In this document: piece by piece, positions 31,147 through 42,372 of the stretch
Layout: every line of letters begins with the position of its first letter
Numbering within the stretch: the first letter of the stretch is position 1
Source: Alviniconcha marisindica
Lineage: Eukaryota; Mollusca; Gastropoda; Provannidae
Assembly (NCBI GenBank): GCA_018857735.1
Contig: JABMCL010002167.1
Coordinates: 1,042,001-1,106,000, forward strand
DNA length: 64,000 nucleotides
Reading direction: 5' to 3'
Translations under genes and position numbers: made by a program
Notes under the pieces: generated by a model
What the model saw: only the letters and a program-made list of their open reading frames with translations
Told to the model about the DNA's origin: nothing
Databases searched by the model: none

Positions 31147-31960
31147 CTGAAACACAAAGTGCACGGTCAGTGTGTTCACTTTACGCAGACACAGTATTGA
31201 GTCAAACGATGCGCTGAAACACAAAATGCAAGGTCAGTGTGTTCACTTTACGCAGACACGGTATTGAGTCAAACGATGCGCTGAAACAAAATGCAAGGTC
31301 AGTGTGTTCACCATACACAGATGCAGTATTGAGTCAAACGATACGCTGAAACACAAAATGCAAGGTCAGTGTGTTCACTTTACGCAGACACGGTATCGAG
31401 TCAAACGATGCGCTGAAACACAAAATGCAAGGTCAGTGTGTTCACTTTACGCAGACACGGTATCGAGTCAAACGATGCGCTGAAACAAAATGCAAGGTCA
31501 GTGTGTTCACTTTACGCAGACACGGTATTGAGTCAAATGATGCGCTGAAACAAAATGCAAGGCCAGTGTGTTCACTTTACGCAGACACGGTATTGAGTCA
31601 AACGATGCGCTGAAACAAAATGCAAGGCCAGTGTGTTCACTTTACGCAGACACGGTATTGAGTCAAACGATGCGCTGAAACACAAAATGCAAGGTCAGTG
31701 TGTTCACTTTACGCAGACACGGTATTGAGTCAAATGATGCGCTGAAACAAAATGCAAGGCCAGTGTATTCACTTTACGCAGACACGGTATTGAGTCAAAC
31801 GATGCGCTGAAACACAAAATGCAAGGTCAGTGTGTTCACTTTACGCAGACACGGTATTGAGTCAAACGATGCGCTGAAACACAAAATGCAAGGTCAGTGT
31901 GTTCACTTTACGCAGACACGGTATCAAGTCAAACGATGTGCTGAAACACAAAATGCAAGG
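31147..31960 (-). repeat. ~66-bp array with 13 copies of an exon edge and acceptor
   Basis: Units of 65-67 bp each carry, on the minus strand, TTTGTTTCAG or TGTGTTTCAG plus CGCATCGTTTGACTC, the acceptor and first exon codons (ASFDS) of exon 30981-31146, then a fragment resembling a later part of the exon (cgcagacacg) joined by an internal deletion. All 13 acceptors keep AG. From a decoy the frame shifts (AS FDSIPCLRKVNTL...) and soon meets TGA. Confidence 0.92.
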
Positions 31961-32025
31961 TCAGTGTGTGCAGACACGTGCCCCGGTCCACCTCCCACAG
32001 ACCCACTGTCGAGTCAAACGATGTG
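31961..32025 (-). pseudogene. TBL1XR1: Partial duplicate of TBL1XR1 exon 30981-31146
   Basis: Sixty-five bases encode [20 protein letters not shown] on the minus strand, against [20 protein letters not shown] in the real exon. It lacks a CAG acceptor (AAGAAGG precedes it) and runs into the 66-bp array instead of the rest of the exon. It is a fragment at the far edge of the array and probably preserves an early stage of the duplication. Confidence 0.85.
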
Positions 32026-32207
32026 CCTTCTTTGGAACCGAACTGGACGCAGGAAGTCAGATCTGGCATGCATGACCCGGCCTGATTCTCGCTGCACACT
32101 GCGCTGGCCATAATGGCGCTAACCGGTCGTAACCGAAATGCTTCGGAATCGGATCCAGCATGTTTACTGGGAACTTGTTCAACAGCAGCAGAAAGAGGTT
32201 GTCCTAC

Positions 32208-32335
32208 CTGGCCAGTATGAGAGGCGCGTTGGGGTTGTTGGTGCCGGCGCCGGTGGGGCTCCACTTGATGGTATAGATCTCTTTGCTGTGGGCCTGCAGG
32301 TCGTGCACGCACTGGTCCTGCTTCATGCTCCAGAT
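32208..32335 (-). CDS. TBL1XR1: TBL1XR1 exon, WD40 (42 codons plus 2 nt)
   Basis: Acceptor 'cctgtttcag' and donor GGCCAG|GTAGGA. Reads [20 protein letters not shown] and [20 protein letters not shown] plus LA; human TBL1 has [40 protein letters not shown]. It starts in phase 0 after the exon at 34475-34549 and ends in phase 2, matching the next exon. Confidence 0.96.
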
Positions 32336-32459
32336 CTGAAACAGGCACCACCCCCTCTTCAAGCTGCCTCCATCAGTCAGCCAATGGACCATTCTTACAA
32401 AATATTCACGCAGGAGGTCACACTGGGTCAAGAAATCAAAAGTGAGATCACAGAACTGA

Positions 32460-33640
32460 CGGGGGTCTCTCTTAACGACCTGGGTCATGGCGAACTATGC
32501 TGCAGGGAAGACACAGACCTGACCGGGATCATGGTGAATGATGTCACAGGGAAGACACAGACCTGACCGGGGTCATGGTGAATGATGTCACAGGGAAGAC
32601 AGACCTGACCGGGGTCATGGTGAATGATGTCACAGGGAAGAAAAGACCTGACCGGGGTCATGGTGAATGATGTCACAGGGAAGACACAGACCTGACCGGG
32701 GTCATGGTGAATGATGTCACAGGGAAGACACAGACCTGACAGGGGTCATGGTGAATGATGTCACAGGGAAGACACAGACCTGACAGGGGTCATGGTGAAT
32801 GATGTCACAGGGAAGACACAGACCTGACAGGGGTCATGGTGAATGATGTCACAGGGAAGACACAGACCTGACTGGGGTCATGGTGAATGTCACAGGGAAG
32901 ACAGAATTGACCAGGATCTCTCTTAATGATCTAGATCATGGCAAACTATGTCATGGGGAAGACACAGAAATGACCGGGGCCTTTGTCTTAACGACCTGGG
33001 TCATGGCGAACTATGCCGCAAGGAAGACACAGACCTGACCGGGGTCATGGTGAATGATATCACAGGGAAGACACATAATTGACCAGGGCCTCTCTTAATG
33101 ATCTAGATCATGGCAAACTATGTCATGGGGAAGACACAGAAATGACTGGGGTCTCTCTTAACGACCTGGGTCATGGCGAACTATGCCGCAAGGAAGACAC
33201 AGACCTGACTGGGGTCATGGCGAATGATGTCACGGGGAAGACACAGAATTGGCCGGGGTCTCCCGTAATGACCTGAGTCATGGTGAACTATGTTGTGGGG
33301 TACACACAGACCTGACCGGGGTCATGGTGAACTATATCGCAGGAAAGACACAGAACTGATCGGTGTCTCTCTTACCGACCCGGGTCATGGTGAACTATGT
33401 CGCGGGGAAGACACAGAACTGACCGGGGTCTCTCTTAACGACCCGGGTCATGGTGAACTATGTCGCGGGGAAGACACAGAACTGACCGGGGTCTCTCTTA
33501 ACGACCTGGGTCATGGTGAACTATGTCGCGGGGAAGACACAGAACTGACCGGGGTCTCTCTTACCAACCCGGGTCATGGTGAACTATGTCGCGGGGAAGA
33601 CAGAACTGACCGGGGTCTCTCTTAACACTCGGACACCAGA
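32460..33640 (+). repeat. Composite 44-bp and 63-bp minisatellite
   Basis: The first part (to about 32900) is 44-bp units of 'tcatggtgaatgatgtcaca' plus 'gggaagacacagacctgacc'. The second part is 63-bp units with 'tctctcttaacgacctgggt', 'catggtgaactatgtcgcgg' and 'ggaagacacagaactgaccg'. Each uses the other's segments, so they share ancestry. Intronic; the open 21-residue repeats ([21 protein letters not shown]) are not a gene. Confidence 0.92.
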
Positions 33641-34145
33641 CAGATAGGATTCCATTGTCACCTCCCTCCAAACTCTGTTGCAGGGAAAATAAAATGTTCC
33701 CATGTGTAGTTAGCTAGTTCGTTATCAGACACTGAACAGCCACCCTCCCCTCCCTCCCTCCAAACTCTGTTGCAGGGAAAATAAAATGTTCCCATGTGTA
33801 GTTAGCTAGTTAGATATCAGACACCTAACAGCACCCCCCCCCCCTCCCTCCAAACTCTGTTGCAGGGAAAATAAAATGTTCACAAATGTAGTTAGGTCAT
33901 TATTTGACACCTAACAGTCACCAGTCCCTCTCTCCCTCCAAAACTGTGTTGCGTGGAAAATAAAATGTTTACATGTGTAGTTGGTAATTATTTGACACCT
34001 AACAGCCACCATTCCCTCTCTCCCTCCAAAACTGTGTTGTGTGGAAAATAAAATGTTTACATGTGTAGTTAGGTCATTATTTGACACCTAACAGCCACCA
34101 TTCCCGCTCTCCCTCCGAACTGTGTCGCAGGGAAAATAAAGTTAG
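33641..34145 (+). repeat. ~85-bp tandem repeat (6 units)
   Basis: 'ctccctccaaactctgttgc', 'agggaaaataaaatgttccc' and 'atgtgtagttag' repeat six times with small indels. Confidence 0.88.
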
Positions 34146-34474
34146 TTATCTGACACCAGCCAACCATGAAGGTCGTGTGAGAGGGAAGCGAAACACGTTT
34201 TTTTTAAAAGGCAGAACATGTGGCAGCAGGCCGAGCATGAAAAGCTATCCTGCCCCAGAGGGAACCTTTGACAGCTCCAGGTTTTCTGCTGAGGGGACCC
34301 TAGTTTCGGCATCCGCTGCCCCTCACTGCAGTGCGTGCCTTGTCTGAGGCAGACGGCATGTGTATCGCAGACTGTAAAACGGGCTTGTGTTCTGCCTACA
34401 CACTGATTGGCAACGGAGCTGAGCGGGCAACGGAGGAACAAGATCCGAGACCCGAGGGTGGGGGCTGTGCCTAC

Positions 34475-34549
34475 CTTCAGTGTCATGTCGTCGGAGCAGG
34501 AGGCAAGGAGGTTGCCCTGGGGGTCCCATTTGATGGCGTTCACTTCGTT
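34475..34549 (-). CDS. TBL1XR1: TBL1XR1 exon, WD40 (25 codons)
   Basis: Acceptor 'gtgtgtgtttcag' and donor CTGAAG|GTAGGC. Reads [20 protein letters not shown] and DMTLK; human TBL1 has [25 protein letters not shown]. Phase 0 at both ends. Confidence 0.95.
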
Positions 34550-34609
34550 CTGAAACACACACGCGTGCACACAAACACCTTTACCTTCCACAGTTACCAT
34601 GAGGGTGTC

Positions 34610-35265
34610 CCTTTGCTGGAGTTTGTGCACCTTGCATTTACTCGCATGCCTTAGGTAACTCGGGTCTCTGCTGCTGTACCCTTTGTTAATATTAATAATA
34701 ACAACAACAAAAACAACGTACGTTCATAAATAAAGTGCCCTTTCTCACAAGTGGGCAATTGCAATTATTTTTTGTAACATTTAATTTGATTTTAACACAC
34801 AGAAAAACAGCTCTCTTCGCACACAGAAAAACACCAGAGGCTGCACTGCATTCCTCACTTCACACACAGAAAAACATCAGCGGTCACCAGACCATGCTGT
34901 AACACTTAGAAGAGGTTTTGCACATCTGACCCCACTGACCTTCAGGCATTAAACTAATTTTATCAATCAACAAGCAAGGAAGTTGATTAGCACTTGAAAG
35001 ACGTCACACACAAAAAACAGCAAAGACCTGAGTCACCTACGGTAACTCGCACATGGCATGCAAGTAAATGCAAGGTACATGAACTGCAAAGAGGTACAGC
35101 CTGTAACATAAAAATTAAAATCAGCAGGGCATTTCATATACAAATTCTTTACTCTCAGGTCTATATTTTGATCTGCTCTAAAGAATGGACAAAACAGTAA
35201 GTAAGTAAGTAACTTGGTGTTGTATGCCCAGTCAACCATTACAGTTATATCAGGGCAGGGGACAA
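34610..35265. repeat. Cluster of dispersed repeats R1 (both strands) and C (minus)
   Basis: R1 lies at about 34620-34690 on the plus strand and about 34970-35080 on the minus strand. C (minus) is at 35200-35262, with the tail complement GTAAGTAAGTAAGTAACTTG. Between the R1 copies are AATAAC repeats and three 'cacacagaaaaacan' repeats. Confidence 0.65.
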
Positions 35266-36251
35266 AATAGGATCTGAGAAGTCTACAGAATCCAAAATCT
35301 TTATTGTCTATGAATAACAAAGAAATTTGTCTTACGTCTGCATAAAAGATACCAGTAAAATGACACACAGTATAATACATGAACGTAAGGACAGACATAC
35401 TGTAAAACACAGTACTTTATCTTTATCTAGAGTTTGGAGGGAACACATCTGAAACGGTCAACCCTACCAATTACACATTGTCAACACATGCACTCAGAGG
35501 TCAAGCATTTTTCAACAAGCAAAAAAAAGTACAACTCATCAAATTCAACCCAACAGACAAAATACCTACACACAAAACATCTCTACTGAGACCAGTACTA
35601 TCACAAAAATAGCATAGCACAGGCAGTTTCTTCAACAGGGTCCCATCCCTAATAGTTCTTATGGTCTCTGTGGGCACAAAGCATCACTGAACTTGAACTT
35701 CTTCAACACTTTCTCAAGCAGGGTGCGTACAGAAAAATCCATTCAAAACTCACAAACTTTTCACAAACCTTTGCAATATGGTGCAAAAAAAGGCAACATG
35801 AAGGTATGCAACTCTGCCGCACATCTGGTAAAGGGGTGCAACCCTTACTGTAGCCAAAGGCTGATGTACTCTATCAGTCAAAGCTGATAGGAAGTGCATT
35901 CTCTGTGATTTTGCACAGCAATTTTTTTTTTTTTTTTTTTAAAACTACTGTTTGGTCTTGGGAAGTGCAGTTTCCGACCAATAAGCTGATAGTTTTTCCC
36001 TAGCGCTCTGAAGACCACAAAATTCACAAACTTTCACAGACCCCCACTCAGTTTTCACAGACTTGCAAGGCCTTGAAAAGCTTATCCCATTTTTCCTAAA
36101 CTTTGCTTCTGTGGACGTTAAGCGCCATGTTTACTTACTTACTCCTAAACCTTCAAAGACCTTCAAAGACTGTGCGAACCCTGTCAAGTAAAAAAAACAA
36201 AAAAAAAACAGACACGCCGACAGAGGGAGCTGCCACGTGCTGAGAACGTAC
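35266..36251. other. TBL1XR1 intron with SINE tail fragments and poly-T
   Basis: Fragments of the family A SINE tail occur at about 35640-35690 and 36105-36145 (GTGGACGTTAAGCGCCATGT with a TTACTTACTT end). A 20-nt T run is at 35921-35940. No exon recognised. Confidence 0.5.
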
Positions 36252-36373
36252 CGTATGTCCTTGGAATGTTTTGCAGGGTCTATCCATGCCGAGCCTACAG
36301 ACATGGATACACTGATCTGTTGAACAGGACGCGAAGCTGGTGTTGTTTTGCCAGTCCACATCCAGGGCAGGTG
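36252..36373 (-). CDS. TBL1XR1: TBL1XR1 exon, WD40 (40 codons plus 2 nt)
   Basis: Acceptor 'cctggtacag' and donor CATACG|GTACGT. Reads (A)[19 protein letters not shown] and [20 protein letters not shown] plus T, matching human [41 protein letters not shown]. It begins in phase 1 (2 nt completing the alanine codon) and ends in phase 0. Confidence 0.96.
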
Positions 36374-36402
36374 CTGTACCAGGCAGACAATAACATCAGA
36401 TG

Positions 36403-36538
36403 TAATGTGTGAGAGAGACAGTGTGTGAGTGTGTGTGTGTGTGTGAGAGTGTGTGAGTGTGAGTGTGTGTGTGTGTGAGCGAGCGTGTGTGCGTGCATGC
36501 GAGCGAGCAAGTGTGTGTGTGTGTGAGTGTGTGTTTGT

Positions 36539-36587
<49 letters not shown>

Positions 36588-36692
36588 GTGTGTGTGTGTG
36601 TGTCTGTGTGCATGCGTGCGTACATGTGTGTTGCACATGCTGTGTGCACGCGTGCGTACATGTGTGTTGCACATGCTGTGTGCATGCATGTG
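36403..36692. repeat. GT/GTGA microsatellite
   Basis: Long interrupted (GT)n with GTGAGT and GTGTGCATGC variants, 30 nt upstream (transcript sense) of the acceptor for exon 36373-36252; on the transcript it reads as (CA)n. Confidence 0.9.
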
Positions 36693-37022
36693 TGTTGAAT
36701 GTTTTCGTGTGATCACCAAACTCAATGTGTTGCAATTAATTAGTTTAAACCTGTGTTGATGTGTACACTATTTGCCAACTCAAACTACACATCAAATTTT
36801 AGTTTTAGAAATTTCCATCATTATTATTACTGCTACTATTCCAATGGATCAGCTTTGATGGAAATTCACAAATCCGTTTCCCAAAATCTGCCACAACAAC
36901 TGACCAGGGTCAGTACATTTGTCTCTTCTTCTGCAACTTGTACCTTTCTCTCTTCTCTTCTCTGTTTATGTACATTATCTATATATATATATACCTAAAT
37001 AAATACACACACATATGCTTAC

Positions 37023-37083
37023 CGGAATGAAAGGCAAACTGCTGTGTACAATTCCCTGAGTTGGCATCCCAGATAATTGTTGT
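37023..37083 (-). CDS. TBL1XR1: TBL1XR1 exon, WD40 (20 codons plus 1 nt)
   Basis: Acceptor 'ctgtttcacag' and donor CATTCCG|GTAAGC. Reads TTIIWDANSGNCTQQFAFHS plus G; human TBL1 has [20 protein letters not shown]. Starts in phase 0. Confidence 0.95.
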
Positions 37084-38090
37084 CTGTGAAACAGAAGGTT
37101 CGCGTAAGTCATTGCAAAACATCACCAGAAATCAGAAAGTGCAATGAAATAATTCTGGGAAATAGTCTAAAAACAACAACACATTTTTAATAAAAAAATA
37201 AAATAAAATAAAAAGCAACAATAACAAAAACACTAAAACAAAACTGAGAGCCAGTGATTTCAAACAAAAACAAGAAACATTTTGTTTGTTTTTGTTTTGG
37301 GAAATAAATTTGCTAAAATCCAGGTCTGCCTCAGCTGATCTACAAACACAAACAAACAAACAAAAACAAAAAAACAAGAACAAAATGCCCCCCAACAACA
37401 AAACAAAACAAAAACCACCAAAAAAACAGCACTAACATTTATTTTGTTTTTAAAGGCGCAGACCTGAACTTTCTTCCCCATGCAAATCTTCCCACTGGGG
37501 ACACACAGGTGAAACAAAAGAGAAAGATAAAACAAAGACAAGGCCTAGAGGAAAAGGTAGCAATTGAAAAGCTAGATAACAAGGACACCAAGCACTCAGT
37601 GACCTGACCCACGCTCCAGATCAGAAAAAAAGTGGGGTGTACAACTTTTTATCTGTGCCAAATGCGAGAAAAAAGAAAGAAAAAAAAGAGTCAACATGAC
37701 CTAACAATCAAATGACTCGACACAACTGCTCCTGGAAGGGATAGGGTGGGTGGGTGGTTGGGAGGGCCCATAAAAATAAAAACAGAAAACACCTGCCGCC
37801 TGGGGCCATTCCAAAACATCAAAGGCAAGCCATGTTGCTTTTTTGTTGTTGTTGTTTAACTGCATTCCACACCACCACCATGTTGGGGGGGGGGGAGCAA
37901 GTCAAAGGAGCCTCTGCTTCTGAAACAGGGGTCCATCTCACTCTGCATTCCCCAAGACGACAGTAGATCCAGGGGTCACCTCACCTGTTTCAAACCCACC
38001 TTATCTCCCCTGCCAGGTGTATCCGGTTACTGGGCTATCTACTCCTGGGCTTCCCATAAGGGCCCTTGTCCAGATTTCAAATATATTTGT
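37084..38090. other. TBL1XR1 intron, A-rich, no exon
   Basis: Contains many CAAACAAAAACAAA-type runs (37180-37440), a G run at 37886-37897, and otherwise unremarkable sequence. Confidence 0.45.
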
Positions 38091-38411
38091 GAGCCTGTTT
38101 GGCCTAGTGGTAAGGCGTTAGGTGAGGTAAGCACATCAAACTTCAGCTTGAATCCACTTCGGTTCTCCTTTCTCTTCAAAAGTTGTGGTCTGTGGACATA
38201 TTCTTGTGACACTGTCCCTCACAATTAATGAAACATGAAATGGCTCTCATTGTCGCCCATCTTAATGAAGGAGTCATTCTGGTGGTGACAGTGCAGTGAT
38301 AGGTATATCATCTCCCTCTCCCCCCACCTCCATACCCCCTCCCCCCCTTCTCCCCGTCCCTAATAAACCTTATGGTTTCTGTGGACGTTAAGCACCATGT
38401 TTCGTTACTTA
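38091..38411 (+). mobile_element. tRNA-derived SINE family A, near full length
   Basis: A-box region 'gtttggcctagtggtaaggc', B-box region degenerate ('cagcttgaatccacttcggt'), body 'tctcttcaaaagttgtggtc', and 3' end 'gtggacgttaagcaccatgt' followed by TTCGTTACTTACTT. Confidence 0.8.
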
Positions 38412-38904
38412 CTTTCAACTATAAAAGCCCTCCCTCACCAACAATAAATTTTTCCCGTCCCTAATAAGCCTTGTGGTTTCTGTGGACGTTAAGCACCATG
38501 TTTACTTTAACAATAATTCCTGACAATCACATGCTACATGCATCATGCCATGATCCTTGTCATATGTTTTTGGGTCAAGAAGCAACCCTGGAACTGTTTG
38601 AAAGGCAGTGCTGAAGAACATTTGAAAAAAAAAGGTAGAGCGCGTATGGGTTTTCCCATGCACGTAGCTACCATCTTGAACTGAACGGAACAGAGGCGAC
38701 ACAGGGGAAAATGTCTGGAAGAAAGGGTGGAGCGCACTTCGATGCCGTTTCTAACTGAACTGAGCTGCCTTTCCCACAAGGGGAGGGAACACCTAATCAG
38801 TCAGAATCGGAACCACCAGGGCTGTTATTTCTCCTCCCTGAAAGTAGGGCGTGGTTACCTATTCCAGTTCAACCAACTCTGTGACCATGTCTATCTCCCA
38901 CCAC
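38412..38904. repeat. SINE 3'-end fragment and unclassified intron DNA
   Basis: A second 3' end ('ccctaataagccttgtggtt', 'gtggacgttaagcaccatgt') lies at 38457-38506 directly after the full copy, as a partial tandem duplicate. The remainder holds nothing recognised. Confidence 0.6.
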
Positions 38905-39095
38905 CCTGCAGTGAACTGCAGTCTCCCTGACCTACCCCTGGTGGCTAATGAACTGCAGTCTACCTGACCTACCCCTGGTAGCTACTGAACTGCAGTCTAC
39001 CTGACCTACCTCTGCTGGCTAATGAACTGCAGTCTACCTGATGGTGACCTACCCCTGGAAGCTAATGAATTGCAGTCTACCTGACCTACCCTTAC
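38905..39095 (+). repeat. ~36-bp tandem repeat (5 units)
   Basis: 'gaactgcagtctacctgacc' plus 'tacccctggtggctaat' units; the fourth has a small insertion. Confidence 0.85.
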
Positions 39096-39129
39096 ACACC
39101 CGAAACATGACTACACTGTGACCTAATGT

Positions 39130-39610
39130 TTCCCTCCCTGTTTTAAAATGCACATCACCAAAAAACACTATAAGGTCCCTCTTGTAAAATGTGCATTACC
39201 CCCCCCCCCCCCCCCCCCCCCCATTTTGGGGACAACAAAAATGTAACATCCCTGTTTGAAAATGTGTATCACCCCCTCAAAATGTAACAGTAACACCCAA
39301 AATTATAAAAATGTGTATCACCTCCCCAATGTAACACCCCCAAAAGTGTAACAGTTCCAAAATATGTATCACCCCCCCCCCCCACCACCAAAAAAAGTGT
39401 AACATCCAAAAAACTGTTACATCCCTGTTCTGAAATGAGTGTCACCCTGTAAAATGTAACATCAAAAAGTCTGTAACATCTCTGTTCTAAAAATGTGCAT
39501 CATCCTGACAACTGTAAGTTGTAACTGCCCGTTTCTAAAAATAAAATGTGCATCACACCCAAAGCTGTAAAAAGCCACTTCCAAAATGTGAATCATTCAA
39601 TGACTGTTAC
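39130..39610 (+). repeat. Irregular repeat of 'gtaacatccctgttt.aaaatgtgcatcac' with C runs
   Basis: About eight loosely conserved units of 40-60 bp, with C runs at 39200-39221 and 39371-39383. Confidence 0.7.
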
Positions 39611-40061
39611 ACCACCCCAGTTTTTAAATTTGCTTCAGTCACTGGCCACTCATCGGCCTACCTTGCGTTTTGTTCGACTTCCTTTGCTTTCTTTGTATGC
39701 ATTTTGCTCAATGGTTTTGACTGAAAACATCCCAGCCTCTCTTGTCCCAGTTTGCCGGGGAAGAGATCAATGTCAACGGCAACTTTTGACCAACGGCTGT
39801 GCTTGTTGTATATGAGTACATATCCTGCGCTTTGCATGATAAAACAATAACCTTCCGGATTCAACCTTGCTCCGGTAAACTGAACACCAGCGAACCCAAG
39901 GGTGAACGACTACTGATGTTATCTCCCTTTGCACTTACAGCGAGTGACATTCACTCAGTCGGGCGCAAGGTTCAGACAAGCAGTCACCTTTTAAAAATAC
40001 ACAGCACAACACTTCCATTGACCCCTGGTATCCCACTTCTGACACCATTTTAAAACTTCTT

Positions 40062-40610
40062 TTGTATGAGCGAAATGCACAGCTCTCAAGCTGGCGACAG
40101 CGTCTTGATCTTGATGTGATACCTTACGTTGCTGGACCTAACTTTAGGTATAGATGTGACAGGAGGGGAGTGCGCACGTGCAAATCAGATGGTGTCCATT
40201 TTAAAACCCCTCCCAGCAAACGAAAGACAAATTAGGCCAACAAAATTCTGTGACCTCACAGTGGAGAACGTTAAAGACCGACAGGCAACACTTAACTTCA
40301 GACCATTCTTAGTTCCCCACTGAAACACCAAACAACAATAAGAACTCTTTTTTTTGTCCGCACCACCACCGACTCGAACCAACCCAGCGACTACCAGGTG
40401 AAGGCCCCCACACCTGGGGACTTCAAGCTACAGATCGTCACCCAAAGCACCATCTGATTTGCATGTGTGCACACCCCTCCTGTTGCATCTGTACCTAAAA
40501 TTAGGTCCAGTGACGTATCCCATCAAGATCAAGATCAAGATCAAGACGCTGTTGCCAGCCCGGATGATTGATATCCATTCTGAGCTGCTTGAGAGTTGTG
40601 TATCTCGCAC
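40062..40610. repeat. Foldback element with ~120-150 bp inverted arms
   Basis: The left arm (about 40075-40195: 'gacagcgtcttgatcttgat', 'tggacctaactttaggtata', 'gtgcaaatcagatggtg') is the reverse complement, with substitutions and extra GATCAA repeats, of the right arm (about 40449-40610). The centre (40196-40448) has GACTCGAACC at 40371, whose complement is a B-box-like GGTTCGAGTC. Likely a MITE or an inverted SINE pair inside a TBL1XR1 intron. Confidence 0.75.
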
Positions 40611-40854
40611 GTACAAAAAACTGTTGTAATGCCAACTGACGAGACACACAAACAGTAATACAGTCATGTGTGTGTAGGCCTACACTACGTAAAGAATGGA
40701 CGTAGAGTTCTAGGCAGTATCAGTGTCGAGTCCTGTGGAACAGATGCCAATCGAAGAGAGATGGGCGTGGCCTCAGAACAAAAATATACCTTCAGAAATG
40801 CCTACCTTCAGTTTCAGTCAACACCAACTGTAGACAGGCCCAGGTTCAAACTCC

Positions 40855-41285
40855 AAGCACTGGTTTACGACATCCTTCCTTCAACCACTGCCGTATTTAG
40901 TTACGCCATAGGGTCCAGAAAACTGTCAGCTAACGAGCAGTTTTTTGTTGGTGCTCAAACAGTAGTAAGTTTGTTACAAACAACTCAACTTACATCAGAC
41001 GTTTGTTTTATAACTGACCATGTTGCTTAGGCCAGCTCAAATAAAACGACAATAGTTTGAATCAAGACGGAACTCTTTTTTTACCTGGGGTGGATGCGCC
41101 TCATGTTTACGTGTGTGCTTGGGCGCTAGGTTGCTTCCATAGTCTTATCAGTACTCAAACCTTTCGGAGGGCGCTGACCGCGTCGGTGGACAGCTGCGCG
41201 GAGATAAAGAGTTCCCCTTCAGTGGCGTAACTAAATCTGGCAGAGTTTGGAGGAAGGTGCCAGAAAGCGATGCTTGGAGTGTGGC
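40855..41285 (+). mobile_element. MITE family M2, copy a
   Basis: Begins 'actccaagcactggtttacg' and ends 'aaagcgatgcttggagtgtg', the two ends forming imperfect ~55-bp inverted repeats that continue through ATTTAGTTACGCCA. No ORF. Copy b follows about 675 bp on; an inverted copy is at 23165. Confidence 0.85.
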
Positions 41286-41450
41286 CCCTGGTTTAGCTTA
41301 AACTTGAAGTCCACTGTCTAACCTCATTACAAAAGAGAGAGAGAGAGATGCAACACACAGATAGAGAATATGAATTTTTCCTTGGATATGTCTGACACAG
41401 GCTTTATCAAGTGGCAAACAAACCAAACGCCACTGAAACAAAATGAGCAC

Positions 41451-41524
<74 letters not shown>

Positions 41525-41527
41525 GCA
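41286..41527. repeat. Spacer with GA microsatellite, duplicated at 42090-42235
   Basis: Contains (GA)n at 41334-41348 and 41453-41523. The sequence between ('gatgcaacacacagatagag', 'aaccaaacgccactgaaaca') recurs at 42101-42202, showing the MITE plus spacer were duplicated together. Confidence 0.85.
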
Positions 41528-41960
41528 AACTTCAAGCACTTGTTTACAACATCCTTCCTTCAACCACTGCCGTATTTAGTTACGCCATAGGGTCCAGAAA
41601 ACTGTCAGCTAACGAGCAGTTTTTTGTTGGTGCTCAAACAGTAGTAAGTTTGTTACAAACAACTCAACTTACATCAGACGTTTGTTTTATAACTGACCAT
41701 GTTGCTTAGGCCAGCTCAAATAAAACTACAATCGTTTCAATCGGGATGGAACTCCTTTTTTACCCGGGGTGGATGCGCCTCATGTTTACGTGCGTGCTTG
41801 GGCGATAGGTTGCTTCCATAGTCTTATCAGTACCCGAACCTTTTGGAGGGCACTGACCGCGTCAGTGGACAGCTGCGTGGAGATAAAGAGTTCCCCTTCA
41901 GTGGCGTATCTAAATCTGGCAGAGTTTGGAGGAAGGTGCCGTAAAGCGATGCTCGGAGTG
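41528..41960 (+). mobile_element. MITE family M2, copy b
   Basis: Nearly identical to copy a from 'cttcaagcacttgtttacaa' to 'aaagcgatgctcggagtgtg'. Differences are scattered substitutions, so the duplication is recent on this sequence's scale. Confidence 0.85.
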
Positions 41961-42274
41961 TGGCCCAGGTTTAGCTTAAACTTGGAAGTTTGGAAGTCCA
42001 CTGTCTAACCTCACTACTAGAGAGATGAAGGGGAGGTGTGTGTGGGTGGGTGTGGGTGTGGGGGGGGGGGGGGGGGCAAAAGAGAGAGCGAGAGAGAGAG
42101 AGATGCAACACACAGATAGAGAATGTGAATTTTTCACTGGATATGTCCAACACAGGCTTTATGAAATGGTGAACAAACCAAACGCCACTGAAACAAAATG
42201 AGCAAGAGAGAGAGAGAGAGAGAGAGAGAGACCCAAGCGAAGGTAGATATGACCCAATGAAAACTGCTTCCCAC

Positions 42275-42372
42275 CTTATCTACCCCTGCACTTAAAATGT
42301 AGTTTCCTCGCTTGTTCCACTTGAGGGCAAAAATAGGTCCCTTGTGCTGCCCCAGGGTGTTCACAAGCCGAC
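42275..42372 (-). CDS. TBL1XR1: TBL1XR1 exon, WD40 (32 codons plus 2 nt)
   Basis: Acceptor GTGTGACAG|GTCGG and donor GATAAG|GTGGGA. Reads [20 protein letters not shown] and [12 protein letters not shown], matching human [31 protein letters not shown]. The first two bases complete a glycine codon from exon 45829-45766. Its first ~17 nt and acceptor have a second copy at 43055-43076. Confidence 0.95.

Noticed and set aside
33079..33625. Repeat protein [21 protein letters not shown]
   Set aside because: Translation of the intronic 63-bp minisatellite; no domain or expression signal.
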